Shown here: in pieces, positions 10,307 through 21,460 of the stretch
Layout: each line of letters begins with the position of its first letter
Position numbering within the stretch: the first letter of the stretch is position 1
Origin: Membranipora membranacea
Lineage: Eukaryota; Bryozoa; Gymnolaemata; Cheilostomatida; Membraniporidae
Direction of reading: 5' to 3'
DNA length: 64,000 bases
NCBI GenBank assembly: GCA_914767715.1
Contig: OU612073.1
Span: 7,688,001-7,752,000, forward strand
The notes under the pieces: model-generated
Databases searched by the model: none
The model's input: only the letters and a program-made list of their open reading frames with translations
What the model was told of the DNA's origin: nothing
Position numbers and translations under genes: made by a program

Positions 10307-12316
10307 GAGATCCGTGGGCCGTGAGTGCTAATATACGCCACTGCTAGGGGGGGCTCTTGGGTCTCTGCAAAGCCCCCCCTGAGAATTGCAAAAAAAATTT
10401 TTACTTCTCTTTTTTTCAGTTGTTTACACTTGTTGCTATGACTTCTAGATCGAAGCGAGCGCCCCTTCAGCTGTCTCAGGCGTCTCAACACCTACCTGAG
10501 GTCAACTCAGACTAGCTCCCGCCCGGATGCGCTCGCACTCATCCACATCTACTGCGACAGGGATGTCGACACTGATGTAGTGATTGATAGATTTAGCAAG
10601 GCTTACCCCACCCGCATGGAGCTTAGCAGTGTTGTTTTTGAGTAAGTTAATGTTGAATCCTATTTGACTTTCTGAGAACTTCTTTCATGTGCGTATGAAA
10701 CAAATATATGACTGATAATAATAATGCTGGAGAACCTAGTAATAGCTGAATTAATAGTAGGCCTAATGTTGTGGTTGTATTTACCTTCAATTTGTCAATA
10801 ATAATAATGCTCGTTAAATTTTATAAAACAAACATCAGACTTTTGTTGTGTGATATCGATTAGGAATCTGTTTCCTCTTGTAATCCCCTTGTTGCCCTTA
10901 AAACATCTTCTTTCTGCGCCTCAAGTTTTACTCTCATTACAAGAATTATGTTTGTCTTGTGGACTGTGTGAAGATGAGCCTTGGAATGGAGTTTTGATTA
11001 TGCTCTCATCTATACATTGAAATGGGCTAATTTTGCACGAAAATGATCTTAAAAACACTCAGGGCGCCGGCGGCTGGGGTGAGACCCCCCAGACCCCCCC
11101 CGCAGGAGCTGCGCCCCAGCAGAGCCCCCCTTCAAATTCCTAGTGACGTCCATGTCGGACAGGGGGCTCAGATTATAAGAAGAAAAAATTCATAAGCATG
11201 GCCTCATCTAGAGATCACTGATTTCTGTTTAAAAACTGATATCTTACCATCTAATGATAAGCTGCTGACATCATTGTGTGAGTCATCTGAACCTGGAGCT
11301 GCTCGGCGTCTTATCACATGCTATTCATCACCTCTGTTAGATACAGTACTCTGTTTGGTGCCTGCACTTGAGGTCAATCTTAACTGAATGCTTAAATTCT
11401 AAATGTTTATTTTATGTTGATCTTTGTTAAGTTAAAGCTGCAGTCAACAGCACACCCGAAGGTTACATTTTGGGGTCTCTTTGGGGGCTTCCAGCGATGC
11501 CGTTATCAAACACAAAAGGATGTCAGTGTTTGCCATAAACAGATATATGTTTATTATAAAAGTCTATAGTCTGCATTGTTAGCTGAGGTCAAGGCGTTAT
11601 ATTTAAAATAAAATGCTCATAGTGATAGCAGATATCTTAATGAAGCATTACTGTGTAGGCTGTAATGTAATTTGGTTAAATGGTAAGATAACTCACAGCA
11701 ATCATAGCTATCCCAAGTAACTCTTTGGTAGCTTTCAGATCAGCGGTTACTGTTTCTAGTTTTCTGTCCAGCTCCGAGGTTTTCTTTAGTAGCTCATCAA
11801 TCACACTCTCTGTCTTCTGAGATACAACTTTACATGTAATTGTTGGTAGTCCGATGTGTAGCAGTATAATGGTGGTCAGAAGGAAAGATCTCCTAAACGT
11901 AAAACAAGCTAAATGAGAGGAAAAGACTCTGGATCTAACTGTTTTATCTCTCAAGTGGAATTCTGCACCATCAAACATTAAATCATACAACCATACTTTG
12001 CACAAAGATATTTTGTGCATATAAGGTTAGCTTAGATTTTCGGACTACCAAAGTGTTATCATTTATGACCTACCATTCGATAGATATCTTCATGTTTCTC
12101 AGCAGCAATATGCTTTTGACTTGTGCTGTCAAGATTTATCGACCTAATAAAGTATTTGATAAAAATCTTAAAAGTGATCATCCAATAGGATTTAGCAATC
12201 TATAGGCGTAGCTATTTTTGCAGTCATCTCGGTAATTGACAAAACAGTAAACAATTCTGAACAAATTTGGCAGAATAGAAAGTATTTTTTGCTCAGGGCA
12301 TTTTGACTGCTGATAA

Positions 12317-12693
12317 CCATTAAATTACCATGAAATCCAACCCCATTTGCCTATGCACAACCAAAATTTTAGGGAATTGAATAACTATATTGAATTAAGG
12401 AGAGAGTGACCTTTTGAAATTTTTTCATTAAAATAAAATTAAACATCAAAGATATGAGTTTTAATTTGAACTGCAAATATGTTATCTAAAGACGCCCATC
12501 GAATGTCTCTGGGAAGCAAGTGGTGTTCCCTTCTAGTTCAATATTGCGTAGGCTATGTCATTTCATATTTTGATGCCACTAAAAACCTCAACAAATCAAA
12601 ATTTGAACACAAAATAGTTAGTGCCAATTTTTTGCTATAACTAAATTAGATTATCCTTGTTAGGTAAGTTCAACCCTGCCCATATCATCAAAA
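12317..12693. mobile_element. 377-bp insertion upstream of collagen copy A
   Basis: The flanks ACTGCTGATAA at 12,306-12,316 and 12,694-12,704 are identical, and copy B has a single AAACTGCTGATAA at about 19,037. This is an insertion with an 11-bp target duplication, or a deletion of one repeat in B. No terminal inverted repeat or reading frame was recognised. Confidence 0.5.
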
Positions 12694-12814
12694 ACTGCTG
12701 ATAATAGCTAGCGGGTGTTGACAGTTATGTACGAGTTACTTAAATAATTCCAATGTAATGCAGAAGAAGAAAGCCGACCAAATTAGAAAACAACAGGGGA
12801 AGCAAGAACGACTC

Positions 12815-12880
12815 AATGAACCTAACAGTTTACCATACAGATGTGTACCTCTCCTTCATTCTTATCCTATTATTGGCTTT
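12815..12880 (-). pseudogene. Remnant of an N-gene promoter/5' leader
   Basis: Resembles 35,905-35,960, the N3 upstream region (CCTAACA...CATACAGATGT...CTTCATTCTTAT), but the TATATA of N3 reads as TCCTAT here and no signal exon follows. The rest of 12,880-13,680 shows nothing recognisable apart from short A/T runs. Confidence 0.45.
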
Positions 12881-13684
12881 TTGCTCTGCCTTAAAGGGCA
12901 ACCAAGGTTTCAAACAACTTCTCATTGATGGCCATTGATTAATAGCAGATTGCACCTTCTGCATGGGGAAAAAGACAAAATATAATTCCGATGATTATTC
13001 AGCCAGAATTCTTGTGAAACATTTCTTCTATCAGGTACTCAAACTCAGCTAAAAGAGAATACCACATAGCAGTTTCCTGTTCCTGTTATTAGTTAGCCTG
13101 TGCTCTATAATTATTACAGCAAAGTCTTGGAACCTCCCCTAAACTGAAGTGTTACCCAGCTTAGAGTCAGCAACTACTTTGAGTTTTGCATCGCGTAACG
13201 CACAAAGCTGATGCTGCCCAGCACATTATTTACTACCCATTAATGCATTGCTGCGAAACCTTGGTTGCCCTTTAACAAAGCGGAGGAAAAAAATGGCAGA
13301 TGTCATGGTTATGATGAAATGGATAAGGGAAGGGATTGAGCATATTAGAATAATCGCTCTTGTTCTCTTGCCAACCATGCAGTTTTCTCCCCCTCCCCTC
13401 CCGTTTGATAACTATACACTTTTTATACTTTTCATACAGAGCAACATTTTGTAATTATGTGCAATACTAGATGTGTATTTTTTACTAGGTATACATGTGA
13501 CTACAATCATTTATAAAAGTGTAAAAAAAAATTGTTGCTATAGAGCAAATATTCAGACCTGCACATTGTTTTCATATAATAACAGTTTTTTCTGTCAATG
13601 ATAGGTCTAAAGTTAAATATTTAGTTTTGTATTAAGGTTGTTCTGAAGAGAGCTGTTCTTGGAAAATATCTGACAGATATTAAA

Positions 13685-13900
13685 TCATATTTTTTGGTAG
13701 GGTAGAAGGTGCTTGATTGGGAGAAAGCACTGATGGAAGTGGGGGTTACATCCACTGCTGATGGAGAGTACCTGCAACGGTGCACCATAAATCAGACAGA
13801 TGTAATAATCTGAATCATAAAAGGTACAAATAACCACTTGGAGAGGGAGCGAAACTTGATTTTAACCTTGTAATCAAGTCAATCCATCTGAGATTAATCT
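13685..13900 (+). repeat. Dispersed repeat downstream of collagen copy B
   Basis: Counterpart of 6,510-6,720, lying at the same distance downstream of the collagen gene, so it is part of the tandem duplication unit. The glycine-rich frame seen at 37.98-38.09 kb is interrupted here. Sequence from here to 14,508 parallels 6,720-7,384. Confidence 0.6.
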
Positions 13901-14507
13901 AACCGAATAAGTTTCATTTCAATAGAAATAGAAACAATGAATTGACTAAAAAAAAATAGTTCCTCTGGGCCAGCATCTTGACCAATCTGGTGGATAAGGT
14001 ACAAAAAGTCCAGCTGTTTGGAGACACGATAACATATTATTATTTTAGAAGCTCAGTAGCGGCTCTAATATAAAACAGGTTATTATAAAAACTTGAAGGT
14101 CAGGATGATAATGAACTGAGAGTGATTGTAAAGATAGTGATAGTGATTTAAAACATATTATAATATTTTGATATCATGAACCTATGAGCTCATTTTTCAG
14201 CATAGTTTACTTCATAGTATCATAGTAGTTAATTCACTTGACTCAGCTTGAATGATAGGGTGAAAGCAATTTATAACTCGGAGTTGTTTCCCTCTAGCCG
14301 CCAGCAACTTGACCAGTAGGGAGGGAGAGACTCGAAATGCAGACAAATTGGATTGAGCTTCTTCTAGGAGGGATCTTTCCTTTATATGCTGACAGTCGCT
14401 AATATTGAGCAGACGACACATGTTAGATTATTAAGAGCAGTCAATCTAGCTTGAATAGACATTCAACTTAAATGCTTAGTCCTGTAATGATAGACTAGGA
14501 GAGGGTT

Positions 14508-17500
14508 TTATTTTGAGCAGACGACACAGGTAATCTGCTTGTTACCGGCATATGGAGGGCAATGACCGATTGTTCCTGTGCCGTCACAATCTGGTATTAC
14601 GAAGAAGAAGAGAGCTCCGTTAGTGTTTGCACTGTGTCCTGAGATGTATTCTGGATCCTGATCGACACATTCATATGTCATTGGGTGTTTGAGGTCATTC
14701 CTGCTAGACATCAGATAACCTGAAACCAAGCACTCACATTGTAAGACTTCATGTATAAGAAATTTATGATAGAAGCCAGAGAGAGCTGGAGTTTAAATTG
14801 TTGTAATGTGTGCAGAAACAATTTATATATACTTTTATTGTCAATCTAAAATCATACTTATGACTGTTTTCCATGCAGTGACAGAACAAATAACTTACAA
14901 AATAAGGAAATGCGGACAGACAAAGAAAAAATACACTGGTAATAAAGTTTTGACAGTAATTATTTAAAACAAGTAAGTTTGGTTGCTGAGCGGATCTGAT
15001 TTCGAGTTTGAAAGTTGCTTTACAATCAGTAACTACAGACAGACAGTAAAGCGATGAAAGCATCATTGTTTCAACACCCTCCAATGTCGTTACGTCGCCC
15101 ACAAATAAGTGACTCAGTGCCTCAATGCTAATGCTCCATCTAGTGTCCTGTCTAAGTTTATCAAATTTGTAACTAAATTTCGCTGTATTTTGTATTTTTT
15201 CAATTTACCCTCTCACTTCAATCCCCATTTATTCATTATTAGATTGTCCAATGGCTCACCTTCATACTCCTTGGTCCATCCAGAGGGACAGCTTCTCCTA
15301 GAAGGTATCATCACTACAGCAGATCTCTGTGTATAACAGCGAGCACATGGTACATTCTGGTCATTAGCGGCACTGGGGAATATTCCAGAGCTGTAAGTCT
15401 GATACTCAGCACCAGATATAACACTGAAGTATCCACTGCTCGTGTAGTAAGAGTTATACTCTGGGTGTAGATGGAGGCATTGGTAGTTCACACCTCCTCC
15501 TGTTTTATCATAGAAGCCTCCAGCAGCAAAACCTGTAAAGTAAGTTATAAGCTGTGAGAAAAATGAACTATGTGGATCATAGATTTATAATAAAATGTAT
15601 AATTAAGCTGCGATGTGGATCGATGTCTTTTGCGTGATAGTAAGAAACAGGAAAAACTGGTATAACTCAATGAAGTGGAAGCTACCAATATGCATTTTCC
15701 ATATGGAGTTTCCCTCACTAATGCATCCACAGGCTAAAGTTAAACTAGATGAAATCATCCAATATTAAATTTCACATAAAATAATATTATTATAATTGTA
15801 TGAAAAACTGTTGTTGTGTTGTGATTACCAGGTTATTTCGCTTCTACCTAATACCAAGCATCATCTCAAAAGAAACCTCCCTCCATCCCACCTATTGTGT
15901 CAAGATTTGAGTTTTCTCGGCTACAAATTTTTTTTTAACTTTATTAGCATAATTTTCATTTGATGAGAATGTTTTACAAAATCAGCCTTCCAAGAAAACA
16001 AAAAACAAAAAAAAGGGGAAAAAAACCAAAAACTTTCAATCAAGATGACGAAAAAGATAATCAGAAAAATTGAGTTTGAATGATTTATAATTGATTATTG
16101 AACGTAAATATTGTTAAAAGTAGATGCTATGATATTATCTAAAAAGTTATTTGAAGTTGGGTGTAGCTTGAACATGTCTCTCAAGGAAACATGAAATGTT
16201 TCCTTGAACATGAACATGAACATGTAAGACAGCAAGGAAAAAAGAAAAGAAAATCTGACCAACCTTGATACAGCATCGTCGCATCTCCTTCACATGAGGT
16301 TCTCCCCCATCTTGTAAAGACCGCGCCTGCATTTGAAGAGTTACCAGGTCTTCCTGCTGCTCCGGGTGAGCCTTGTACACCAGCCAATCCATGATTACCA
16401 GGTGTGCCGGGTAGTCCACGTTGACCTGCTACTCCAGGTGTTCCATCTCTACCGGGTTGGCCATCAGTAGCATTACCTGGGGCTCCCTGTTCTCCAGGTT
16501 GTCCAGGTTGTCCCGGCGGTCCTTGAAGCCCGGGGCTTCCATCATCTCCATCAGTCCCAGGTGACCCTTGAAACCCATCTCTGCCTAAATAAACATCAAA
16601 TTTCAATGAAGGTTTCAGATGTGAAATCTTAACTTACTCTGCTATAAAAACACAAGTTGAACTATTTAACTGTAGTCCTGATAGAAATTGAACTCAATCC
16701 ATCTTTAATATTCTAAAAAAAATACAACTTAATAGGTAGGCTTTATGTTCTTTTTGTAACATGCTATGGCATGACTGTATGAAGTATGCAACCAAATATC
16801 CTCATCAAAGATTTTTCATGCCACAGGAAAAGGTGTTGTGGGAGTCTTTCCACATTACATACATACATACATACATACATACAATACATATAACAATGCA
16901 AACTTGAAACACAAAATAATGCCACGGAAAATGTCAGAGCAACTCAAATCACATCAATGATGCTGTATAAAAACATTTGAAGAACACATTTTAGACTTTT
17001 CAAAAGTAAAACATAAATTTTATATATCTTGAGACTGCAGAGAATATCTTTTGGACAGGAGAAGATCCACATCATCAAGAGTGTGACGTGAACCTTTCTG
17101 TGTTGCCAAAATCAACTTTAATGGGCTTACCATCTTTTCCATTAATTCCATTGATTCCATCTTTCCCATTAATTCCATCTTTCCCATTGATTCCATCTTT
17201 CCCATTGATTCCATCTTTTCCGTTTATTCCATCTCTTCCATCTTTTCCAATTCCGTCTTTCCCATCACGGCCATCCCTCCCATTGTCACCGTCTTTTCCA
17301 TCTTTACACATGGAGCTTATTAGAGGTATGATATCTATAAAGATTATGACCAGATATATTTTAGTTCACTTGAACTCTAACTTTGACAGGTTTCAAGACA
17401 TGCATAAATATAAATGAGAGAGTCAGAAGTTTCCTGAAGCCACAGCTGAACACCGACAATCATTTTAAAATTAATGAAAGATTAATAATCTTGGAGTAAG

Positions 17501-18824
17501 AAGTCTTATGTTTTCTGAATTTGAGATGTAAGAACTGTGCACACATCAGTACCAAAAACAGTCAATCAGACAAGCTAATTTGTTCTCTTTCCATGTTTCA
17601 ATTTTTCCAGAACATAAATAAATCAGAAAAGGGGCTCAGATTATCAGAAGAGATAATTGATTTCTGATTTAAAACTGATCTCTTACCATCTAAAGTGCAA
17701 CTACGGACATCATCTGGAGCTGATCGGCGTTCTATCACATGCTCATCATCACCTCCGCTTGATGAAATGCTCTGTTTGGTGTCTGCACTCGATATCAGTT
17801 TCAACTAAATGGATAAATAATAAATCTATTTCTTTGTTTTTATTTGATGAGCAGTTGGGTTAAAGCTGCAGTGAACTGAAGGTTACAGTTTGGGGTCTCT
17901 TTGGGGGCTTCCACCAATGCCGTTATCAAACACAAACAGATATAGGCGCTTGCTGTAGACACATAGACACAGATATAATTTTTTATATAAAAGTCTGTAG
18001 TTTGCATTGTTTTAGCCGAGGTCAAGGCGTTATAATAAAATTAAATGGCTCATAGTGATAACAGATGTCTTGATGAAGCATTACTGTGTATACTGTACTC
18101 ATTGAATTCCATATCTGGAATAGCATCATTAGCTTTCTTTTGCAAAACAAAGGGCTTGAAAAAATAGCCAGTCCCTAGTAGCAATCTAGAAATGCCCAAA
18201 CTCATCGACACTGTAGGGGTATAATTACTGATTGCAATTTGGTAAACAAGACAATTTCTCAGACTAATTATTCATGCTACTAGGGACAGCCAATCAGATA
18301 ACAGTCAGATGGGTCTCTGTGTTTAGTGTCCTAACTGTATAACGCTATGATACTATTTCCATTCTATGAGAAGAATTTAATTCAGTGACTGTACTGTACT
18401 GGTAAAACGGTAAGGTAACTCACGGCAATCATAGCTTTCCCAAGTAACTCTCTGGTAGCTTTCAGATCAGCAGTCATAGTTTCAAATTTTCTGTCATATT
18501 CAGTGTTCTTCTTTAATAGCTCATCAATCACACTCTCTGTCTTCAGAGATATATCTTTACATGTAATTGTGGGTAGTCCGATGTGGAGCAGTATAACAGT
18601 GGTCAGAAGGAAAGATGTCCTAAAAGTGAAACAAGCAAAATGAGAGGAAAAGACTCTGGAGCTAACTGTTTTGTGTTTCAAGTGGTATTCCACCACCAAC
18701 AAACATCAAATCAAACAACCATAATTTGCACAAATATTCGTTGTGCTGCATATAAGATAAGTTTAGATTTTCGGACTAGCAGGATATTATCAATTATGAC
18801 TTACCATTCAATAGACATCTCCAT
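14508..18824 (-). CDS. Short-chain collagen C4-like protein, copy B (intact)
   Basis: Seven exons: 18,824-18,805; 18,619-18,424; 17,804-17,687; 17,334-17,131; 16,584-16,264; 15,532-15,260; 14,719-14,508, giving 447 aa in one frame. Order: signal peptide (about residues 1-27, ending LPTITC); a heptad-rich coiled coil (VIDELLKK... to ELLGKAM); a charged linker; a first collagen block rich in GKDGIN units with one register slip (DGIGKDG); a second Gly-X-Y block (GSPGTDGDD... to GRPGN); then the globular end typical of sponge-type short-chain collagens (GAVFTRWGRTSC, GAEYQT, NVPCARCY, CPSGWTKEY, NTNGALF, CPPY, terminal TCVVCSK). It is expected to be secreted and trimeric, with the coiled coil nucleating the trimer. 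A CCAAT motif near 18,914 is shared with copy A. An AATAAA overlaps the stop codon (14,507-14,512). The family assignment rests on the C-terminal motifs; the start is the ATG shared by both copies. Confidence 0.9.
18100..18387. mobile_element. hAT-like MITE in intron 2 of collagen copy B
   Basis: A 288-bp insert absent from copy A. It is flanked by the 8-bp direct repeat ACTGTACT (18,092-18,099 and 18,388-18,395). Its ends are CATTGAATT and, inverted, CACTGAATT. An 8-bp duplication with CA...TG-type ends fits hAT elements. It holds an inner inverted repeat AGTCCCTAGTAG / CTACTAGGGAC, also found at 24,393-24,650. Confidence 0.8.
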
Positions 18825-19218
18825 GGTTTCCCAGCAGCGTTATGATGCTGACTTGTGCTGTCAAGATGTGTCGACCAAATAAAGCATTTGATAAACAAAC
18901 TTAAAAATGATCATCCAATAGGATGTAGCAATCTGTAGGCTTAGCTATTTTGGCAGACATATCGGTAATTGACAAAGCTGTAAACAATTCTGAACCAATA
19001 TTGGCAGCATAGAAAGTAATTTCTGCTCAGAGCATTTAAACTGCTGATAACAGCTGACAGAGGATGACAGTAAGATACCCGTTACTTAGATCAGTCATCT
19101 CAATGGAATGCAGAAGAAAGTAGTTTACTAAGGAGAAAAACAGTGGAAAAGTGAATTCATGCCAAAAACAAATCAACTTTTGACAGTTGATGTGAGATAT
19201 GATCAAGTGAATCCGCCC

Positions 19219-21145
19219 CATTTTCCCAATGTCATTTTCTCACCAAGCCGTTTTCCCACCTCCTGTTTTCCCACCTGGACATTTTCCCACCGAGCCATTA
19301 TCCCACCTGGTTTATTTCCCACTGTGCCATTTTCCCACCTGGATGTTTTCCCACCAATCTAGTTTCCCACCTGGACGTTTTCCCAACAATCCATTTTCCC
19401 ACCAGGCCATTTTCCCACCAAATAATTTTCCCAGCAGGACAATTTCCCACCAAACAATTTTCCCAACAGGACAATTTACCACAGTGCTGTTTTCTCACCA
19501 CAAAAAAATGTTCACCGCCTAGTTTTCCCTTCGTAGCCTTTCTTTCGGGCTAAGCAATTCACATTTCACAAATACGTTAAAAATGTTCACATCCAGCCAA
19601 CACTGGAGAAAGTAGCTTTGGAAATGGAGATGTTGATTGGTTGATTTTATTAGTAGCAGGTTGATGTGTTTTCATCTTTTACCTATGTACATTATATGGA
19701 CACATACCAAAATCATGTTGCAATCCAATCGATGACGTCATATCAACTGCTAGTATTCTAGCCGACTGTCAAGTCCCTTCACTGTCAGCCATTTGTAATT
19801 GAGTTTTAAAAGATTTAAAGATTTGGCAGGTGTTCATCCGATGCCTTCAAGAAATATATCTTGATAAACTAAGCTGCAGTTTTTGGCAAAACAATTGTTC
19901 TGAGCTTGCTATGTATACCTCGCTCAGAACAATTGGTTTGGTGTTCATTTGTTCGTCAATTCTGCACCAGATTAACAACATCTAATACTATGGCAAGTAC
20001 CCTGTCTGCCAAACAACATATACAGTGGCGTTGATCGTCACTTTCGGTTACAAATGCGTGAAGCGCCCCATATTTTTTTCCCCTATAATATGTTACATTA
20101 TGAGAAAGAAAAAAAACCTTTGTCTGAAAATGTACACAACAGACTATACATCCCTATTCACTTTAAGACGCTTCCGGAATGGTAGAATAGAAACATAATA
20201 AATAAATATAAATAGTACCAAATGTGCATCACATGTGGTTTGGCATGGCAATATTGAATGACCTTAGCATAATCACAAATTATAAGTTTAAACCAAAACC
20301 TTGATTGTGACAGGCATTGTTATAAATAGTCATAGTTCATAAGATGTCTGCTGGTTTTTTATATCACAATTATTTTGGGGAGTTGCTCTCCTGTTGTCTA
20401 TTTATACCAACTAATGCAGTCGGCGTTCAATCCAGCACTTTCTAAATTCATTCTAGGATTTTCGACTTTCATACCAGACTACGTTCATTCCAGTTAGTTC
20501 AATCCCGTCGACGTTTGTTCCAGCCGATGTTCATTCCAAGATTCTGTGTGCATCTTCTGTTTACAAACAAGCGCCCCAATAAATCTGACAACAGTTCCTT
20601 AGGTGAACACAACTATGTGTTATTACAAGGAATTGTACAAGAGCAAAGTTGTGAAAAATCATGAGAAAACTGTTCAAGTCATTTTCATAACCTCTAACAG
20701 CATTTTTAACACCAGCGGTCATAGACTTTAGGATTCTAGAATAAAAAAGGAACAACAAAACTTTTATGACCAGACTCTAACGCTACTTTCAATTAATATT
20801 TTTAATGCCTGAAAAAGAGCAGAAGGAAAAGAAACAGAAAAAAGAAAGAAGCTACCAGCATTCATTTGAAAAAAAGCAATAGTGGGAAAATGGCGAGTGG
20901 GAAAACATCCGGGTGGAAAAATGGATTGGTGGGAAAACGTTCAGGTGGGAAAACATCTTGGTAAGAAAATATCATTGTGGGAAAACAGATTGGTGGGAAA
21001 ACATCCCGGTGAGAAAATGGATCAGTGAGAAATCGTCCTGGTGGGAAAACGGATATGTGGGAAAATGTTCTGGTGGGAAAATGGCTTGGTGGGAATATGG
21101 CTAGGTGGGAAAATGGCTTGGTGGGAAAAAGACATTGGGAAAATG
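19219..21145. mobile_element. Foldback-like element with 16-bp tandem-repeat arms
   Basis: The left arm (19,219-19,505) is about 17 tandem units of TTTCCCACC plus seven variable bases. The right arm (20,885-21,145) is the inverted equivalent, GGTGGGAAAA plus six bases, also with a strict 16-bp period. The outer ends match in inverted sense (CATTTTCCCAATGTC / GACATTGGGAAAATG). The 1.38-kb spacer shows no convincing gene. Long inverted arms made of short tandem repeats define foldback elements (Drosophila FB, sea-urchin TU). The long reading frames across the arms are by-products of a repeat lacking stops. It sits directly 5' of R2, where the ectodomain exons would be expected. Confidence 0.8.
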
Positions 21146-21460
21146 TCCGGATGCCATGGCTAACAGCGAAATTCCATTTCCTGTTGGGACACTACCATCA
21201 GCTGATATACAGAATTTGATATTACTGTTGTCAGTGGATGTCTCCAAACCTTCAGATCTGCAGCTGTACAACAATTTTCTTGCAGGATTCCTCTCAATAT
21301 TTGTCAATATTATTTACCTTATTGTACTAGTAATTTATATCGTGTACTAATAACAACAGTGAGTGTGTATGAATATTCACAAGTGCCTGGCAGTTTTAAG
21401 TGCTCAAACTGAGCTGGGTGTTAGTAAAACAAGAACTTGGTGGTAAATGAGATAGGGAAA

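Larger units (their letters stand above)
9962..11160. mobile_element. About 1.2-kb composite insertion in intron 3 of collagen copy A
   Basis: Copy B reads straight from AACATAAATAAATCAGAAAA into GGGGCTCAGATTAT (17,610-17,645). Copy A has about 1.2 kb between the equivalent flanks, bounded by AGGGGGC at 9,955-9,961 and 11,161-11,167. Inside are a tRNA-derived head, a GC-rich hairpin at 10,032-10,060 and a second GC-rich hairpin-forming stretch at 11,060-11,130. The rest shows no open frame of note. The G-rich boundary makes the exact target duplication uncertain, and the insert may be several elements nested together. Confidence 0.6.
7384..12093 (-). pseudogene. Short-chain collagen C4-like, copy A (two nonsense codons)
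   Basis: Tandem duplicate of the intact gene at 14.5-18.8 kb with the same seven exons: 12,093-12,074; 11,892-11,697; 11,383-11,248; 9,650-9,543; 8,993-8,682; 8,285-8,013; 7,595-7,384. All junctions keep frame, yet two stops lie inside: a TAG in exon 3 (around 11,323, where copy B reads GAT GAG CAT) and a TAA at 7,414-7,416, ten residues before the ancestral stop at 7,384-7,386. The lost end would read QLTCVVCSK. A Gly-to-Cys change at 8,869-8,871 also breaks the Gly-X-Y series. Otherwise the signal peptide, heptad region, collagen blocks and C-terminal domain (CARCY, CPSGWTKEY, NTNGAL) are well kept, so loss is recent. If exon 3 were skipped the frame would not be preserved (136 nt). Confidence 0.85.

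Noticed and set aside
17088-17417. Plus-strand frame rich in IPSFPL repeats
   Set aside because: Antisense of the collagen GKDGIN repeat.
19159-19522. Open frames with FPPGHFPT-like repeats
   Set aside because: A 16-bp repeat without stop codons stays open in any frame; no start context or splice support.
21105-21350. Small membrane protein (81 codons ending in a hydrophobic run)
   Set aside because: Starts in the foldback arm; no homologous copy, splice partner or promoter found.
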